From Pegoplata infirma (lineage: Eukaryota > Arthropoda > Insecta > Diptera > Anthomyiidae): a stretch of DNA of 64,000 bases. The notes below the pieces were generated by a model. It worked only from the letters and a program-made list of their open reading frames with translations, was not told where the DNA came from and did not search any database. Shown in pieces: positions 31,375 through 43,962 of the stretch (positions are counted from its first letter, which is position 1; each line of letters begins with the position of its first letter). The stretch spans positions 13,000,644 through 13,064,643 of the forward strand of contig OY992541.1 in the NCBI GenBank assembly GCA_963921195.1, read 5' to 3'. The translations under genes were made by a program, and so were the position numbers.

Positions 31375-32643
31375 CCCAGGCAGAAAAATGCAATCGGAAT
31401 AACGTCAGAATAGAGTTGGCGGAGGGCATTCCAACACCAAAATGAGATCCTATTTACAAAATGTATGGTGTTACTATAACATTGCAATGATAACGCCAAA
31501 AAAACAATCGCCTGACTTTTGTTTCCGACGTCGTCACAACTCCAAAAAATCAAATTTACTGGATTAAAATTACATTGTAATAATAAGTTTATGGCCTTAG
31601 GATGGTGTTCAAAAACAACACTGATAACGTTATTTCGACATATTTTTGGCGGTATTTTGGGGTGTTGTATATTAGAAATACAGTATGTAAAAATAAAAAT
31701 AAAATTTTTTTTTTTATTCTTACCGTTTTTAAAACAATTAATTAAATTATTAAAAAACAAATGTATCGAAATCCATGAAATTTTTCGATTAAAAAGCGAA
31801 TCGAAACCTATATATTGACATTATATCGAATTCGATATCGATGAAATCGATATCGACTCATTTTGCATACTGGTAAAAATTGTCAGAAACAAAAAAGTTG
31901 CAGCTTTTTAAACAAAATCAAAATACAGGACCAATTTGGGATCTGTTTTTTATTTAATAAATATTTTTTGTCAAAAAAAATCGATTTTTTTTAGATTTTT
32001 TTTTTTTGCATTTTTTTTAGTTTAGCGTCGTATGTTTAAAATTAAAGAATCTACGTCAGGAACTAGATTTTTAAGAATCTACGTCAAGAACTAGATTTTT
32101 TAACATAATAATAATAATAAGAAAGACAATTTCAATCACACTTTTAAGTTGTAATTAAACTCGTTACTCCGCTGTCATTTGAGTGTTTTGGTATTTTTTT
32201 TTTGCGAAGATATTTTTCATCTGCCACCAAGTGAAAAAAACTAAAAAGTCGAAAATAAAAGTCCATTTTGATTTTTTTATACAAAGTCAATTAATCGACT
32301 TGTCGACTATAGAACCCTTATTCACCTTGCATCATAATGAAAAAAAATGCAGTGGCATTTATACAAAAAAAAATATTTTCTATTGTTAAAAAAGGTATAA
32401 AGAAATAATTAAATAAAATAAAGTCAGAAATTTTGTAAAAGTTTACCATAGTAAACCTTTTCGGATTATAATTTTAAAGTTTAAAATTTAAACTCTTATG
32501 TAACATTTGTTCTTTTAAAATCCAATGTTGTAATGGTATTGAATTTTTTGTTTTCAAGGTATTGCATTTTTAAAGTCGTATTTTTGTATTTCCAATGTTA
32601 TAATGGTATTGTATTTTTAGAAGAGTCGTAATTTCTGCCTGGG
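31375..32643. mobile_element. TIR element, CCCAGGCAG family, copy 2 (inverted)
   Basis: Ends CCCAGGCAGAAAAATGCAAT and (reverse) CCCAGGCAGAAATTACGACT are flanked by TA (31373-31374 and 32644-32645). It matches 1805-3534 in inverted orientation and lacks the two insertions found there. Its interior at 31740-31860 has ATCGATATCGA-type words of no known function. The minus-strand frame 31365-31760 has no recognisable domain. Not a gene in my view. Confidence 0.8.
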
Positions 32644-32645
32644 TA

Positions 32646-33650
32646 GTCTCAACTAAATTTGGTTGATACAACAAACATTTGGAAAAAACAAAAAAAATAC
32701 GTTTGTAACACCCAAAAATAGTAGCGACAACCGAATTTTGATTTGATACAACTGAAAAATTCGATTGGCTATTTATTTTTCTGTGTGTGAATGACAATCT
32801 CGATGTAATACATTTTCATTAGCGGCAAAATGTTGAAATTTCCAGCGATTAATATTTGCGATACAATGATTAGCACAAATAATACAATGCCAGGAACGTT
32901 ATTTAAATTGCAACAGTTATATTAGGCAGGATCGCCAAATGTAGTGATATATTTCGCGATAATATTTTATTTAGTTAAACAATTTATCTTATATGTATAA
33001 AAATTTATTTGTTGTTTATTGATTGAATATCCAAAAATTAAGAATCAAAATATTTTGACCCTTTTACAAAATAAAAAATTGATTAACAAACAAAAATATT
33101 TATAAAACACAACAAGTATTTTAGGAACAAGTTCCTACAATTTACAAGATATATTTATTAAACCAAAATAAGTTTCCTGATAAAATTTAGATCCGGTTGA
33201 TGGCGCTGGGGTGAAGTCATTAACAAAATTTTTCATTTCAATGAAATTTTACGGCACTTCAGAATGATTCGTCATGAGAAAATAATTAGTATGTATAAAT
33301 GGACCCTATAGATGTTGCCGGGGAGAAGCTATTTAGCTATTCATGTCTAATTCAACCTGGGAAACGCCGGGCGCTTCAGCTAGTGATTTTATCGAAATTA
33401 CTTCTTCAAAACTTTTTTACTAGGATAAAATATTTTACTGTGAAAATAGAATTGAAATCTTTCTCACATGACAAACAGATGTAAGTAAAGAGTAGAAAAT
33501 ATTGGGAACATTCCAATTATGAACTCTTTACTAACAATTAGAGAGTTTATAAACAAGGGGTGTATATTACCTTAAGGTAAGTAAGTTGTTCAGTTTTCAC
33601 GTGAAAATCTGTTCAACTCCATTAAAAAAAAAAAAACATAAAATCCACAC
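32646..33650. other. No gene seen
   Basis: AT-rich, apparently unique sequence. A CTGTGTGTG end-like motif lies at 32780. The short frame at 33299-33484 has no recognisable domain. This may be one of the few non-repetitive stretches of the window. Confidence 0.4.
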
Positions 33651-33651
33651 T

Positions 33652-34152
33652 AGAGTTGGGCACATGAGCAGATTAGAGCGTGATTCACGCGTGATCACGC
33701 GTGAGTGTGACTGAATTTAATTTTACTCACGTAATTGGGAGTGAGAGTGAGTGGGAAAAAATTGCGTATATGAGTGTGCGTGAGTAAGATTTTTGCGTGA
33801 GTGAGTGTGCGTGAGTTGACTATTTTGCGTGAGTTTGCGTGATTTATTTTATCTTCATATTTCCTCTTCCAAAAAAAGCCAAAAAAAAAAATTGTAAAAT
33901 TTAGCTTAACTTAAGATTTAAATTTTCCTAAACATTTTTAAAGGCCTTTAAAATTTTAGTTTTTGATTTTTTTTTTTTATAAATAAGTGTTTCGTGAGTG
34001 AGAGTCATCATGAGTGTGAGTGAAGCTTGCGTGAGTGCAGAGTGTGAGTTAAATTAAATTTATTCAAGTGATTGTGAGTGAATTTGAGTAAAAAGAATAT
34101 GCTCGTGAGTGAGTGTGCGTGATTCAAAAATTCCTGTCGTGAGTGTGTGTCA
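33652..34152. repeat. GTGAGT-rich region (hAT-end-like start)
   Basis: Starts CTAGAGTTGGGCACATGAGC, then GCGTGATTCACGCGTGATCA, and continues as imperfect (GTGAGT)n/(GTGTGC)n interrupted by AT-rich sequence. The same combination (CTAGAGATGG, then GTGCGTGATTCAC, then GTGAGTGT) occurs in both arms of the 39518-43315 element (40090, 42730). Probably a dispersed element carrying a GTGAGT microsatellite. Confidence 0.6.
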
Positions 34153-34459
34153 AAAATCACAAAAATGGTTTTACACAAGCGTTAAAATTTCACGTTAAAT
34201 ATTCTGTTCGCTGGTAAAAACTCAGTAAAATAATCCGGTTTAGTGTAGGAACAGGATAAGCCTGGCACGACTTTTTCCATACGAAATAAAATAAAAAAAA
34301 AAATGATTTTTTAGGCCCCGCTCTTTCAGGCCCCATCGCGTAGGGAAGGCGTGGTCGTAGGGGCGTAAAATTTTTCCTGAGTTATTTTTAAGTCAAACGG
34401 AAAAAACTGAGCGGGTACCATCTCAACATTTCAAACATTTACAAAATAAGGGACACTCT

Positions 34460-35390
34460 AATGAATATATATGGGGCATTCCATGTGAAATCGGACACTT
34501 TGAAAAACTTTTTTTTTAGATTTTCCCAATTTGTTTACAGTTTTTAGTACCCTTCGAAAACTCCTTCGTGGTAAATTTTCGGATTTTTTTGATGACCCGT
34601 TCAAAAGATATCGAATTTTATAAAATTGGTAGTTTGTTCCTTTACTCAAACTTGTTTTAATCATAACTTCTTCAATAATGGTCCAAATTTAAAAATTTTT
34701 TTTCAAAATTTTTGTTTTTTACGTACTTTCTAAAAAAAATCCCAAAAAATTCTTAAAAGCGCTCTAGTATGCGATTTTTAAGTTTTAAAATTTAAATCTC
34801 ATTTTTGAAAATGGTTGTACTCTTCGATTTTTTTGAAATTTTTTTGTGTAAAACTTCTATCAATTCTACAAATTTTTTGCCCAGGAAGATCGTGGGATAA
34901 CGATTATTACTATTTTTAAAAAAATTTTATTGTAATTTTTCAATCTTAAAATCATTTCTACTGCTCCAATGGTGCGTCATAGAGGGGTCCTTTATAAGAC
35001 CGACCCCCATTAATTTTTACGTCTTAACATTTCTTTGGAACAAACTAATACCCTATCTCTAATTTCTAAGGGGGCTCCCACACAAAACGACATTTTTTAA
35101 AATTTGTTCCAACCGCTCTAACTGCCCTTAGAGCAACAAAATGTATGACCGACCCACAATATTTTTTTAGTCCAAACATTTTCTCTGAACATACCTACCC
35201 TCTATCTTCAACTGTTAAGGCGGTCCCCATATATTTTTTTTATTTTTTGTAAATTTGTTTTATTTAATCAGCTTCTACCGGTCCAATGGTGCGTCCGAGA
35301 GGGGTCATTAGTGAGACCGACCCCCATTTATTTTTACCCTACAACATTTTTTCAAAACATACCTACGCCCTATCTCTCATTCTCCCTTCC
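34460..35390. repeat. Repeat region with three ~160-bp tandem units
   Basis: Begins near GGGGCATTCCATGTGAAATC (34473), a motif like the ends of 48411-49519 (GGGYMATTCC). From 34960 three units of about 160 bp carry CCAATGGTGCGTC, GAGGGGTC, GACCGACCCCCATT, and CCCTATCTC in order (34970, 35120 degenerate, 35280). The minus frame 34458-34664 is not recognised as a gene. Confidence 0.6.
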
Positions 35391-35782
35391 TGCCACATTT
35401 TCGCAACAAATTTTGATTTTATTCATTCACAAATGGTGTAACAAACGTACAGTAGTGCCAACTTGATCACATTGACTATGTGATTGGCGGTTTTTTCCGT
35501 AAAATTACGCTTATTTTATTAAGAGTTAGCACCACTGAACAAACAAATGACATTTTTTGCCATCGCCGTTCCCCGTCATTGATTGGGGCCTATATTCTCC
35601 GGCAACGGCAACCGTCCCCCGTGCCATGCTTGATCTGTTTCTACTCTTATGTTGCATTAATACAAATCAACACTATTAGCAACTTTTTTTTTTAATTGTG
35701 CAGACCATTTAAAAACCGTCGAAATAAGTTGTTGGCATTGTTAACATTATTTATTTCGGATAAAAATACAAAAATTAAAAAA
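35391..35782. other. No gene seen
   Basis: Slightly GC-richer stretch with a 71-codon frame at 35480-35695 (+). I recognise no family in it and would not call it a gene without expression evidence. Confidence 0.35.
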
Positions 35783-36473
35783 AACAAGTGAGAGTGTTAA
35801 ATTCGGCTGTGCCGAATCTATTATACCCTCCAACATGTAAAAAAATTAAAAAAAAAAAAAAATTGACAGAGGCGTTGTTTTAAGGGGGGGGGCAAGGTAG
35901 GGGGAGCGGTCGGTGAACTGGGGTGACTCCTTGGCCCTCACGGTATATGTTCACAAGTTCATTTTTGTCTGCTTTGTGCACTAAAGTATTATAGTTTTAG
36001 AATTATTTAAATTATTTTTTTATCCACGCCCTTAAAAGAGGGGCGGGGCAAAAAAGCTAAATTTTTTAATCCTCTGGGTCCAAGCGCAGGACTATAAACT
36101 TTTACGAACATAAAAATGTCTCATTTAGTTCACAAAAATACAAAAAAACGTTAAAAAATTAGCATTTTTAAGAGGTTGGTTTAGTTTTTTTTCCCCTGGT
36201 CCGATTTAGCCCATTTCCGAACTTAACCTGCCTAGGACCATAAGACATATTTATGCCAAACTTGAGGGGTCTAGCTCTTTTATTTTGGACTGTATCGTGT
36301 TAACTACAGACGGACGGACAGACGGACGGACGGACATCGGTAGAATGTCTTAGAATCGATCACTGATCAATAATATATATACTTTATGGGGTCCCCGACC
36401 GATATTTCGATGCGTTACACACGGAATGACAAAGTGAGTATACCCCCATACTGTAGTTGGAGGGTATAAAAAT
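35783..36473 (-). mobile_element. Complete Helentron/DINE-1-like element, family A
   Basis: On the minus strand it runs from TTTTATACCCTCCAACTACA through AAATATCGGTCGGGGACCCC, (GTCC/GTCT)n at 36303-36336, AGTCCAAAATAAAAGAGCTA, GGTTAAGTTCGGAAATG and a GCCCCGCCCC word to the hairpin TTCGGCACAGCCGAA and AACACTCTCACTTGTTTT. It is the only family A copy here with both ends, and it serves as the reference for fragments at 2803, 8094, 13560, 50653, 53339, 56862, 59373 and 62900. Confidence 0.85.
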
Positions 36474-37389
36474 TTAAATAAAAGTTATTTTTAGTATGCG
36501 ATGCGCGAAACATAACCAAAGTTATGAATGCCAACAATTTCGCTACAATTTAATTGATGTTTCAAAGCATTTTCTTTAGCGGTGAACAACATACAGGGTT
36601 TTAAATTCAAAAAAGAGAAGTAACAAATAAACAATATATGTGTGTAGGTAATTATTTGAACACCTGTATTTGTTTAAAATAATATAAATGCCCAAAAACA
36701 CAACAACTACGCACACACAGACAGACTAATTTGCTTCGTCTGCCGTATAAATGGTCGAGTAGTGAAATAACTAACAATAAATAAAAAAAAATAATTCATT
36801 AGTGTAAAACTAATCAGAGCTATCCCAGCAAAGCCAGAGAAACCCCAAAACTTCTGAGTTTAACAAAATAACTTGATGTTTTTTAAAATGTACAAAATTG
36901 ATATATTCTTCACCAGATTTTCTTTGAATTTTTAATTAGTTACCCGACTAAAAAAGTTTAGATATAGTAACATATTATATAATATATTTATATATGGCCA
37001 TACACAGTACTTGACATAATTAGGTATATGTAAATGTATCTTGTATTAAGTTTTACACCCAAAATTTAATATGGTGCCATATAAAAGGATATCGAATCAT
37101 GTGTTGCTCCACATACAATATATAAAGCTTTATTAAATTAAATATTGCATATAATATTTTATATGACTCCATGAATGACCTCATACAAGATTAGATAAAA
37201 AAATATATGATATACAACTCCATGTCTGACCTCATACAAGATGAGATATACATACTAGCATTCAGACTAGTTTACAACAGATTGAAAGTTGGTGTAGGGA
37301 TAATTTTATAGTGCTTTACATATCAAAATCTAAGGAGATGGTATTTAATGACGGTGGTATTATTGTGCCTAGAATCTTCCTCAACAATC
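36474..37389. other. AT-rich; CCCGACTAAAAA family fragment
   Basis: 36480-36940 shows nothing recognisable. At 36951 TTACCCGACTAAAAAAGTTT starts an AT-rich stretch (to about 37260) with ATATGG and CATACAAGAT words, resembling the CCCGAG family (6497, 43398). A 30-bp word around ACTCCATGAATGACCTCATA recurs at 37168 and 37222. No gene seen. Confidence 0.45.
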
Positions 37390-39020
37390 TTTTTTTTTTT
37401 TACTTCAAAAAAAATTTATAAATTCACCTTGTCGGACTAGCAAAAACAGAGATACGTTCTTTTGCAATTGATGGGAAAGCTATAAAATCTACAAATTTGT
37501 TAGTTTTAACCGAAGGAGGTTTATTTTTCATTATCATATTTCGTTTCGATAAATTTTTCTGAGAATTTTTCAATAAAATAAATTCTTCCTACATAGAAAA
37601 TATTAGATGTTGAGAGATTTTTCGTGAAGAAATGATTTTTTTTAGGGAAAATGTCTCAGAATCTAAGACTTCTTCTTTACGAAAAATGTCTCAGAATATG
37701 AGACTTTTTTAAGAATTTTTTTCCACAGAAAAAGTCTCAGATTCTGTGACCTTTTACTATAGAAAGAGTCTCATACTTTAAAGCATTTTAACCAGAAAGG
37801 CCTCAGATTATAAGAATTGTTTTGCACTAAAAAAGTTTTAGATTCTGAGACTTTTTTTCTACAGAAAAAGTATCAGATTCTTAGACCTTTTTCCTATAGA
37901 AATAGTAGATTCTGAGAGCATTTTCTTACTAAATCTAAAATTGTGTCAATTTTTTCCTTTAAGAAAAAGTGAAAGATTCTAAAACCTTTTTCCTATAGAA
38001 AAAGTCTTAGACTCTGAGAAATTTTTTATTCATAAAAAGTCTCAGATTAAAAGCCCTTTTTCCGTCAGAAAAAGTATCAGATTCTGAAACTTTTTCCTGT
38101 ACAAAAAGTCTCAGATTCTAAGACTCTTTTCCTATAAAAAAAGTCTAAAAAATTCTGAGACTTGTTTTCTACAGAAAAAGTCTCAGATTCTGAGACATTA
38201 TTCCTATAGAAAAAGTTTAAAATTCTGGGATTCTGTGATTCTGAGACCGTATTCCTATAGAACAAATCTTACATTCGAGACATTTTTCGTATACAAAATG
38301 TCTCAGATTCTTCGAACTTTTTCAATGGAAAGATTCTGAGACCTTTTTCCTTAAAATAAGTCTCAAATTCAGATATTCTGAGATCGTTTGCTTATAAAAA
38401 AATTCTTAGCATTTTTTCTTATCGAAAAAAGACTCAGATTCTGTGATCTTTTTCCAATAAAATTGTCTCGAATTTTTCTTATAGAAAAAGTCTCTGATTC
38501 TGAGGCATTTTTCTTATAGAAAAAGTCTCAGATTCTGAGACATTTTTCCTATAGAAAAATTAAGAACCTTTTTCCTTTAGAAAAAGTCTTAGGTTCTGAG
38601 ACTTGTAGATGTTGGGAGTTCTTCTACAAAAATCCGAAAAAGAAAATATTTGAGGACGTGAAAAATTTTAGTTTTTTTTTTAGTTTTTGTATAGAAAAAG
38701 TCTCATAAACAAAATCAAGATCCTGTATTCCATTCAAAAAACCATATTCTGTCATTTTTTTTTATACCAAAATTCAAAAGAAGAGTGACAGATATTTTTT
38801 CATAGAAAATATTCAGATTAAGTGACATTTTTCCTTTAAAAATTTAAAAATTTTCCTTATAAAAATTTTCATATTTTTTTATGAAAAATTTTCGGATTTC
38901 AAGGTTTTTTCTCCTCGGGAAATTTTTTTAGAACATTTCCTTCTTTCTTTTTGTCTTTCTTTTTCTTTCTTTTCCTTTTTTTTTCCTCTTTTTTTTTTCT
39001 TTTTGAAATTTGGTCTGGGG
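37390..39020 (-). mobile_element. hAT-type element B, inverted relative of 8555-11096
   Basis: Inverted match to element A at both ends: 37395-37520 with 10920-11060 (ACTTCAAAAAAAA and ACCGAAGGAGGTTT-type words) and 38740-39020 with 8590-8870 (GACCAAATTTCAAAAAG). The middle (37600-38700) is the CTCAGATTCTGAG minisatellite. It lacks the nested 8937-9482 insertion. I could not define its TIRs or a target duplication, so its outer ends are probably eroded. Confidence 0.65.
37600..38720. repeat. CTCAGATTCTGAG minisatellite, third locus
   Basis: About 25-30 degenerate units GAAAAAGTCTCAGATTCTGA, then GACCTTTTTCCTATA, the inverted form of the unit at 9540-10860. Confidence 0.8.
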
Positions 39021-39059
39021 GGGAAATTTCCCCTTATAGACTGAAAGTGCGGGACCATG

Positions 39060-39379
39060 TAACATGTGATAGTTTTTTTGGGATGCTCGTTTAAGGCTTT
39101 TGTTAATGTAAGACTAATGACGCTTTTTTATAAAGCGCTTAAGTGCGGGTCACCAAACTACATTGTGTCCAGGTTTTGTTTTGGAAATTCATCAAGAAAA
39201 CAAAAAAAAAATTTAGCCAATACAGGTCATTATTTTCTCCAAGGTTTCATTCGTTAGTCATAAAAAGGTCATGTATAGTTAGAGTTTGTAGTATCTGGAA
39301 CTCTGTTATACCGTATTGTGAAAGGCATTTTGCTCACTCAGTGCAGGAATTTAAGGGCAAATTAATATCACATTTATGA
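39060..39379 (+). pseudogene. LINE reverse-transcriptase protein, C-terminal remnant
   Basis: Two overlapping frames (39066-39257 and 39143-39379) together resemble the end of non-LTR retrotransposon ORF2 proteins: a FYKALKCGSPNYI-type segment, then RSCIVRVCSIWNSV and a final EFKGKLISHL before the stop. They are joined by one frameshift near 39240. The stop is followed by an A-rich tail (about 39428-39441). Only the last ~105 residues remain, with no RT motifs, so it is a dead 5'-truncated copy. The clade is uncertain. Confidence 0.6.
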
Positions 39380-39517
39380 ATTCGTTGAATCTTTATGTTG
39401 GTAGTGGATATAATAAAAGATGTGTAACAAAAGAAAAAAAAATTAATATATTATTAGGGAAACATTTCCATATCCATATGTAGGGTTAAGTTAACATAAG
39501 TTCTTTTTAGAAAATAA

Positions 39518-42500
39518 CACTGTGCTACACCAAAAATATGCAGGGGTTCTCATATAAAAATTCGGGTTGGTTGGAGTCCATAGAGTACTGATATACTCAT
39601 AGTTTTTCTGGATCACTTCGTTAAGTACGTTTTTTATTGGCAAATGTGTTGGAAAACGGAAATTCTTAAATTACAATTTTAAAAAATTATTACTTTGTTA
39701 GTTTGCAACCGATTTTCGATTTTATGGATTTGTTTTAAAGGTATAGGTCTTACCTTTCAAACAAAACAAAAATATTAAAAATCGATCAAGAATTGGCTGA
39801 GCTACGATCGCTTAAGTAAAAGAAAACCGAATTTTTTGAAAAATTTGTCATATTCTTTACACCCTAAGTTGAAAGTGAATCATTAAACAATTTTTTTGAA
39901 TTTTTTGTAAAAAAGTACAGTAAAGTGGCTTTCCAAAACACCAAAAAACATAACAATCGGTTAAAAAATTAATGAGTTATGCTAAGTTTTGTGATAGGAC
40001 ATTTTTAATTTTTTTCAGAAACGCTTGTAATTCAAGCATTATTCATAAATCTTGTTACTAGTAGTAATTTTATGCGCATATGCATATAAACTAGAGATGG
40101 AAACGTAATTAGATTTGTGCGTGATTCACACATGATCAGAAGTGAGCGTGATTGAAAATTAATTTTACTCACGTGGTTGTTAGTAAGTGTCAGTGTGAGT
40201 GGAATAAAAAAATGGGCGTGTCAGTTACTTCCAAATCCTATTTATAATTTTTTCGGTTTGTTTAAAAAATATCAGTGTTACTTCTTAAACAAAAAAATAT
40301 TGAGAATAGGTTAAAAACAGGCTAAGGTGCGCTTGTTTAAGTAAAAAACTTTTTTTGAAGAGTTATACCTGCAACATTTTTATGACAGAAAAAGCTGTGC
40401 GCTTGCAAACATGTTTTTTTAAAACGAAATTGGTAAAATTGTGGGATCATTTGATGGAAATTTTACCTGTTTATAAATATACATGTGAGGCATTCCACAC
40501 CAAATGTTCAGTGAAAAAAAAATTGTGTACCAAAATTTTTCAATGGGTCCCGGGTAAAAAAGTTTTTTATGTAACTAGGGTGAGATTTCCATGCAAATGC
40601 ATGTTTTTTGTCGAAAGCCTAAAAACGATATCGACCAATTATCTTTCTGAATCAAGAGATTTGCATTAAATGGCATCGATTTGTTTTCGCATATTTTGCA
40701 TATTTTGGTGAAAATACATATTTTTGTATATTTTGATTTTAAATGCATATATTGTGCATATTTCGAACTTTTAAGTGCATATTATTGCATATTTTGGCAT
40801 AAATTAGCAAAAACACAAATTGAAATTAATTTTTTTCAAAAACTATTTTAAATTTTTAAAATTTATTTTGAAAATCAGAAAAATTACTTTTTTTTCTTCT
40901 TATTTTTTTTTTATAGATTTTCTTAATTTTTAAAAAAATCTTGCTAGACAAACATCTAATCTTTTAAAAAAAAAAATTACAAAAAAAAAAACAAAAGTGG
41001 CCGCATTTTTTATAAATGGACTTTTTTAAAAAATGGAAAATTTCAGAACGGGTTCTGAAAATTTTCCAAAAAAATTTTAATCGATAGCCGATACAAAACT
41101 ATACAAGAATGTAAATTTTTGAGATTTTGGTGCATTTCGTTTTTATTTGATATATATTTAAACAAGGCAACTTGACACAAACTTGACCATTTTTCCAATA
41201 TTTGACCACGCCTCCTAAGCCCAGTTTTTGAAAAATTTAACAACCAAAAACGTAATTTTCTTAGCTCCATATATGAGGCATTCCACACCAAATGTTCAGC
41301 AAAAAAAAAAAGTTGTGTCGTGTCAATATGAAATCATTTTCAAAGTATTCGCTCTTAGGGTACTATTAAATAACAAAAATAAAATTTAAGTTTTTTCAAA
41401 AAGTGGGCCTTGCAGGCGTGGTCAAAAATTGAAAACTTTTTTGCTTGAGCATCTTTACTTCAATATTTATGCAAATTAAATGAAACACAGTAAAGTCTTA
41501 AAGACAAAAGCTGTTTATAGATTTTTGAATGGGCTATCAATTAAATGGGCTAAAAATAAAAGCTGAATGGGCTATCAATAAAAGCTAAGAAAATGAAAAT
41601 TGGAACATTTTCAGAAGAAGTTCTGAATTTTTTAAATTTAAACTTAAACTTTATTTATCAAAAAACATGCCGCAATTTTATTTGTTTTTTATTTTTTTAA
41701 AAAAAGTTAAAGGAATTTTCTATCTGATCTGAAATTTTTAGAGATGTGTTTTGCCTTGTTTTCGAAAAATCAAAATTCAAAAATTGCAACACGCTTATTT
41801 TATACAATAATGGTATTTAAAACGTGTGCGTATGAGTAATATCAATACTTAAAAAATATATTAAGAGGCGATGGTAGCGTGAGTGAGTTTTTAATAACGA
41901 TTACGCACGCTTATGAAAGAAAAAATTTAGTCACGCACGATATTTTATTTTGCTCACGCTCATTCACGCACACGTGAGTAGAAAAAAATAAGTTACGGTC
42001 ACGATGTTCACGTGAGCGTGAGTAAAATAAAGTATCGTGCTTGAATATTTTTTTTCTTTCATTAGCGTGCGTGATCGTGAATAAATATTCAGGCAAAAAA
42101 GTTTGATATTTTTAATATTTGACCACGCCTACAAGGCCCACTTTTTGAAAAAAACTTAAATTTTATTTTTGTTATTTATTAGTACCCTAAGAGCGAATAA
42201 TTTGCAAATGATATCCCATTGAAACCACTATGGTTTTTCTGTAGTGGAACAGTTGGTGTGGAATGCCTCACATGGCTATCCATACAACCCATTTAAAAAT
42301 TTACGGTTCACATGTTTTTTTTTCGCTGAACATTTGGTGTGGAATGCCTCATACGTATATTTATAAACAGGTAAAATTTCCATCAAATGATCCCACAATT
42401 TTACCAATTTCGTTTCAAAAATGTCAAATGTTTTTTGTCATAAAAATGTTGCAGGTATAACTCTTCAAAAAAGGTTTTTTACTTAAACAAGCGCACCTTA

Positions 42501-43315
42501 GCCAGTTTTCAACCGATTCACAATATTTTTTTGTTTAAGAAGTAACACTGATATTTTTTAAACAAACCGAAAAAATTATAAATAGGATTTGGAAGTAACT
42601 GACACGCCCATTTTTTTATTCCACTCACACTGACACTCACTAACAACCACGTGAGTAAAATTAATTTTCAATCACGCTCCCTTCTGATCATGTGTGAATC
42701 ACGCACAAATCTAATTACGTTCCCATCTCTAGTTTATATGCATATGCGCATAAAATTACTACTAGTAACAAGATTTATGAATAATGCTTGAATTACAAGC
42801 GTTTCTGAAAAAATTTAAAAATGCCCTATCACAAAACTTAGCATAACTCATTCATTTTTTAACCGATTGTTATGGTTTTTGGTGTTTTGGAAAGCCACTT
42901 TACTATACTTTTTTACAAAAAATTCAAAAAAATTGTTTAATGATTCACTTTCAACTTAGGGTGTAAAGAATATGACAAATTTTTCAAAAAATTCGGTTTT
43001 CTTTTACTTAAGCGATCGTAGCTCAGCCAATTCTTGATCGATTTTTAATATTTTTGTTTTGTTTGAAAGGTAAGACCTATACCTTTAAAACAAATCCATA
43101 AAATCGAAAATCGGTTGCAAACTAACAAAGTAATAATTTTTTAAAATTGTAATTTAAGAATTTCCGTTTTTCAACACATTTGCCAATAAAAAACGTACTT
43201 AACGAAGTGATCCAGAAAAACTATGAGTATATCAGTACTCTATGGACTCCAACCAACCCGAATTATCATATGAGAACCCCTGCATAAATTATTTTTGGTC
43301 TTTTGTAGCACAGTG
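39518..43315. mobile_element. 3.8-kb foldback element with CACTGTGCTAC ends
   Basis: Ends CACTGTGCTAC and GTAGCACAGTG are perfect inverted repeats flanked by TAA (39515-39517 and 43316-43318). Arms of about 1 kb (39518-40540 and 42310-43315) mirror one another nearly base for base, for example TCATAGTTTTTCTGGATCAC at 39598 and its complement at 43205. The middle (40680-42260) holds further inverted pieces (41340-41460 against 42110-42220) and GTGAGT-rich patches. CACTG ends with a 3-bp duplication would fit CACTA-type elements; TAA also fits PIF/Harbinger. No transposase is seen. Confidence 0.8.
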
Positions 43316-43884
43316 TAATTTAAATACTTATAATTACAAATTGTATGTGCCATTTGAACAACTATGTAATCGTTTTGGCCTTATGGGCTTATAGATTCCC
43401 GAGTAAAAATTTTTGTATGGAGCAATATACTTATGTTCTTATATTATTCCAGATCTGTTGATAGATCCGAGATTTGAAAGATCAGCACTGATCCGAAAAA
43501 TGGATCGCTAAGATTAGATCAGTTTTAACCGGACGGATACAATTTGATCCGAAAAATGGGTTTATCTAATTAGATCAGTTTTAATCGGTGGGATACAATT
43601 TAATCCGAAAAATGGTTGGATCTTATTAGACCAAGACAAAAAAAAAAGACTTTTTTAGCTGGATAAAAAAAGATAAAATTTTATACGAAAGAAAAAAAAA
43701 TTATTACAAAAAACTTTAGATAAAATTTCATCCGAAAAAAAATCTATTTTTAGAACTACATATAATTTTATCCGAACAATAAAATCTATTTTTAGAACTG
43801 ATAAAGTTTTATCCAAACAATTTTTTTCAATATTAAGATATAAATATATATAATTAAAATTTATTTAAAAAAAAAAAAACTTCG

Positions 43885-43962
43885 AGCGGCGGGGAAATCG
43901 AACAGCTACCAACTGTTTTGTAATCGCAATCTCTACCCTCTGACCCAGCGGACGTTGTTAAT
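43885..43962 (-). other. tRNA-like sequence (SINE head or tRNA pseudogene)
   Basis: On the minus strand it reads GTCCGCTGGGTCAGAGGGTA, a good A box, and about 37 bases later GTTCGATTTC, a good B box, followed by a T-run that could end Pol III transcription. The acceptor and T stems do not pair well, so I do not call a functional tRNA. A tRNA-derived SINE start is likely. Confidence 0.5.

Noticed and set aside
31365..31760. 131-codon minus-strand frame
   Set aside because: It lies inside the non-coding CCCAGGCAG element; the homologous region of the other copy (around 3365-3568) gives a different short frame, so there is no coding conservation.
33299..33484. 61-codon frame starting at an ATG in apparently unique DNA
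   Set aside because: No recognisable domain, no neighbouring exon-like sequence; insufficient support.
43885..43962. Functional tRNA gene
   Set aside because: A and B boxes are good but acceptor and T stems do not pair; called tRNA-like only.
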